Positions 5,536-5,855 of a DNA stretch of 5,855 bases are shown here, in pieces. The notes under the pieces are model-generated. The model worked only from the letters and a program-made list of their open reading frames with translations. It ran no database searches and had not been told where the DNA came from. A program made the translations under genes and the position numbers. Source of the stretch: an uncultured Oscillospiraceae bacterium (GTDB lineage: Bacteria; Bacillota; Clostridia; Oscillospirales; Oscillospiraceae); the NCBI GenBank assembly GCA_904398675.1, contig CAJFPI010000257.1:1-5855 (forward strand), given 5' to 3'. Each line of letters starts with the position of its first letter. Position 1 is the first letter of the stretch.

Positions 5536-5855
5536 ACAAAGATTTTGAGCATGTGGACGTTAACGATCTGGTGGAGGACGTCCCTCTGGAGGAGCTGCCC
5601 GAGCTGGACATCAAGCCGGTCAAGCGCAGCGCCCGCCGGGAGAAAAACGGCGAGGGGGAGAAAAAGCCCCTGCAGAAACTGGACGAGCGCCTGGTGGCCA
5701 CACTGCCCATCGCTGCAATCCTCCAGAGCAATGAAAAGCTGATGGACCTCTTTGCCCGGGGCAAGAAACGGGGCAAGGTGGACGCCACGGAGATGCTGGA
5801 GGTCCTGGACGATATCGATATGGACTCTGACCAGATGGAGAAGGTCTACGACTCC
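5532..5855 (+). CDS. rpoD: RNA polymerase primary sigma factor, N-terminal part (cut by right window edge)
   Basis: From the ATG at 5532 the frame stays open for exactly 108 codons to the end of the window. Residues 68-108, with EKLMDLFARGKKRGKVDATE then MLEVLDDIDMDSDQMEKVYDS, match region 1.1 of primary (group 1) sigma factors, which keeps free sigma from binding DNA and occupies the polymerase channel. Regions 1.2 to 4 lie outside the window. Residues 1-67 form a charged extension, acidic at first (DVNDLVEDVPLEELPELD) and then basic (KPVKRSARREKNGEGEKK), before region 1.1. The ATG is supported by GGAGG at 5518-5522. The next in-frame Met (residue 71, at 5742) lies inside region 1.1 and has no good ribosome site. 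The identity rests on this N-terminal part and on the position after dnaG; the symbol sigA is equivalent. Confidence 0.93.
   Translation, partial: MNKDFEHVDVNDLVEDVPLEELPELDIKPVKRSARREKNGEGEKKPLQKLDERLVATLPIAAILQSNEKLMDLFARGKKRGKVDATEMLEVLDDIDMDSDQMEKVYDS

Noticed and set aside
1..5855. Mobile elements, CRISPR arrays, tRNA genes or a defence or biosynthetic system
   Set aside because: No direct repeat arrays, transposase motifs, tRNA-like folds or defence-family motifs were seen. All major coding space is taken by rpsL, rplGB, the SLH gene, dnaG and rpoD.

Overview
The window looks like chromosomal DNA of a GC-rich, low-spore-count or asporogenous Clostridia-type Firmicute, most plausibly from the Oscillospiraceae/Flavonifractor neighbourhood. 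This placement is an inference. It rests on the GC-rich third codon positions, strong GGAGG ribosome binding sites, GTG starts, an L7Ae-family gene (rplGB/ybxF) in front of rpsL, an SLH-anchored surface protein, and a dnaG-rpoD pair. No phage, transposon, CRISPR, tRNA or rRNA signal was seen.

Layout from left to right. (1) Bases 1-329, minus strand: the 5' part of rpsL (ribosomal protein S12), running off the left edge. (2) Bases 423-665, minus: rplGB/ybxF, a small kink-turn RNA-binding protein, transcribed ahead of rpsL from a near-consensus extended -10 promoter at 726-755. (3) Bases 840-872: a strong GC-rich hairpin that ends the next minus-strand gene. (4) Bases 904-3357, minus: an 817-residue secreted protein with a signal peptide, three SLH domains, a Ser/Val/Gly-rich segment, an Ig-like region and a predicted beta-helix. 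(5) Bases 3358-3750: a divergent intergenic region, AT-rich in its middle, holding the SLH gene promoter, a nearly perfect 10-bp inverted repeat, a second short dyad and the dnaG leader. (6) Bases 3751-5535, plus: dnaG (primase). (7) Bases 5532-5855, plus: the start of rpoD/sigA (primary sigma factor), overlapping dnaG by four bases and running off the right edge.

The genes fall into three units. The rplGB-rpsL unit serves the ribosome and appears to have its own promoter instead of following rpoBC. The SLH gene is a single-gene unit with its own promoter and terminator. The dnaG-rpoD unit is the replication/transcription part of the macromolecular synthesis operon, without rpsU directly in front. 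I see no evidence for a novel multi-gene system. The points most worth a second look are the dyad in the divergent promoter region, the unusual gene order, the uncharacterised C-terminal half of the SLH protein, and the charged N-terminal extension of the sigma factor.
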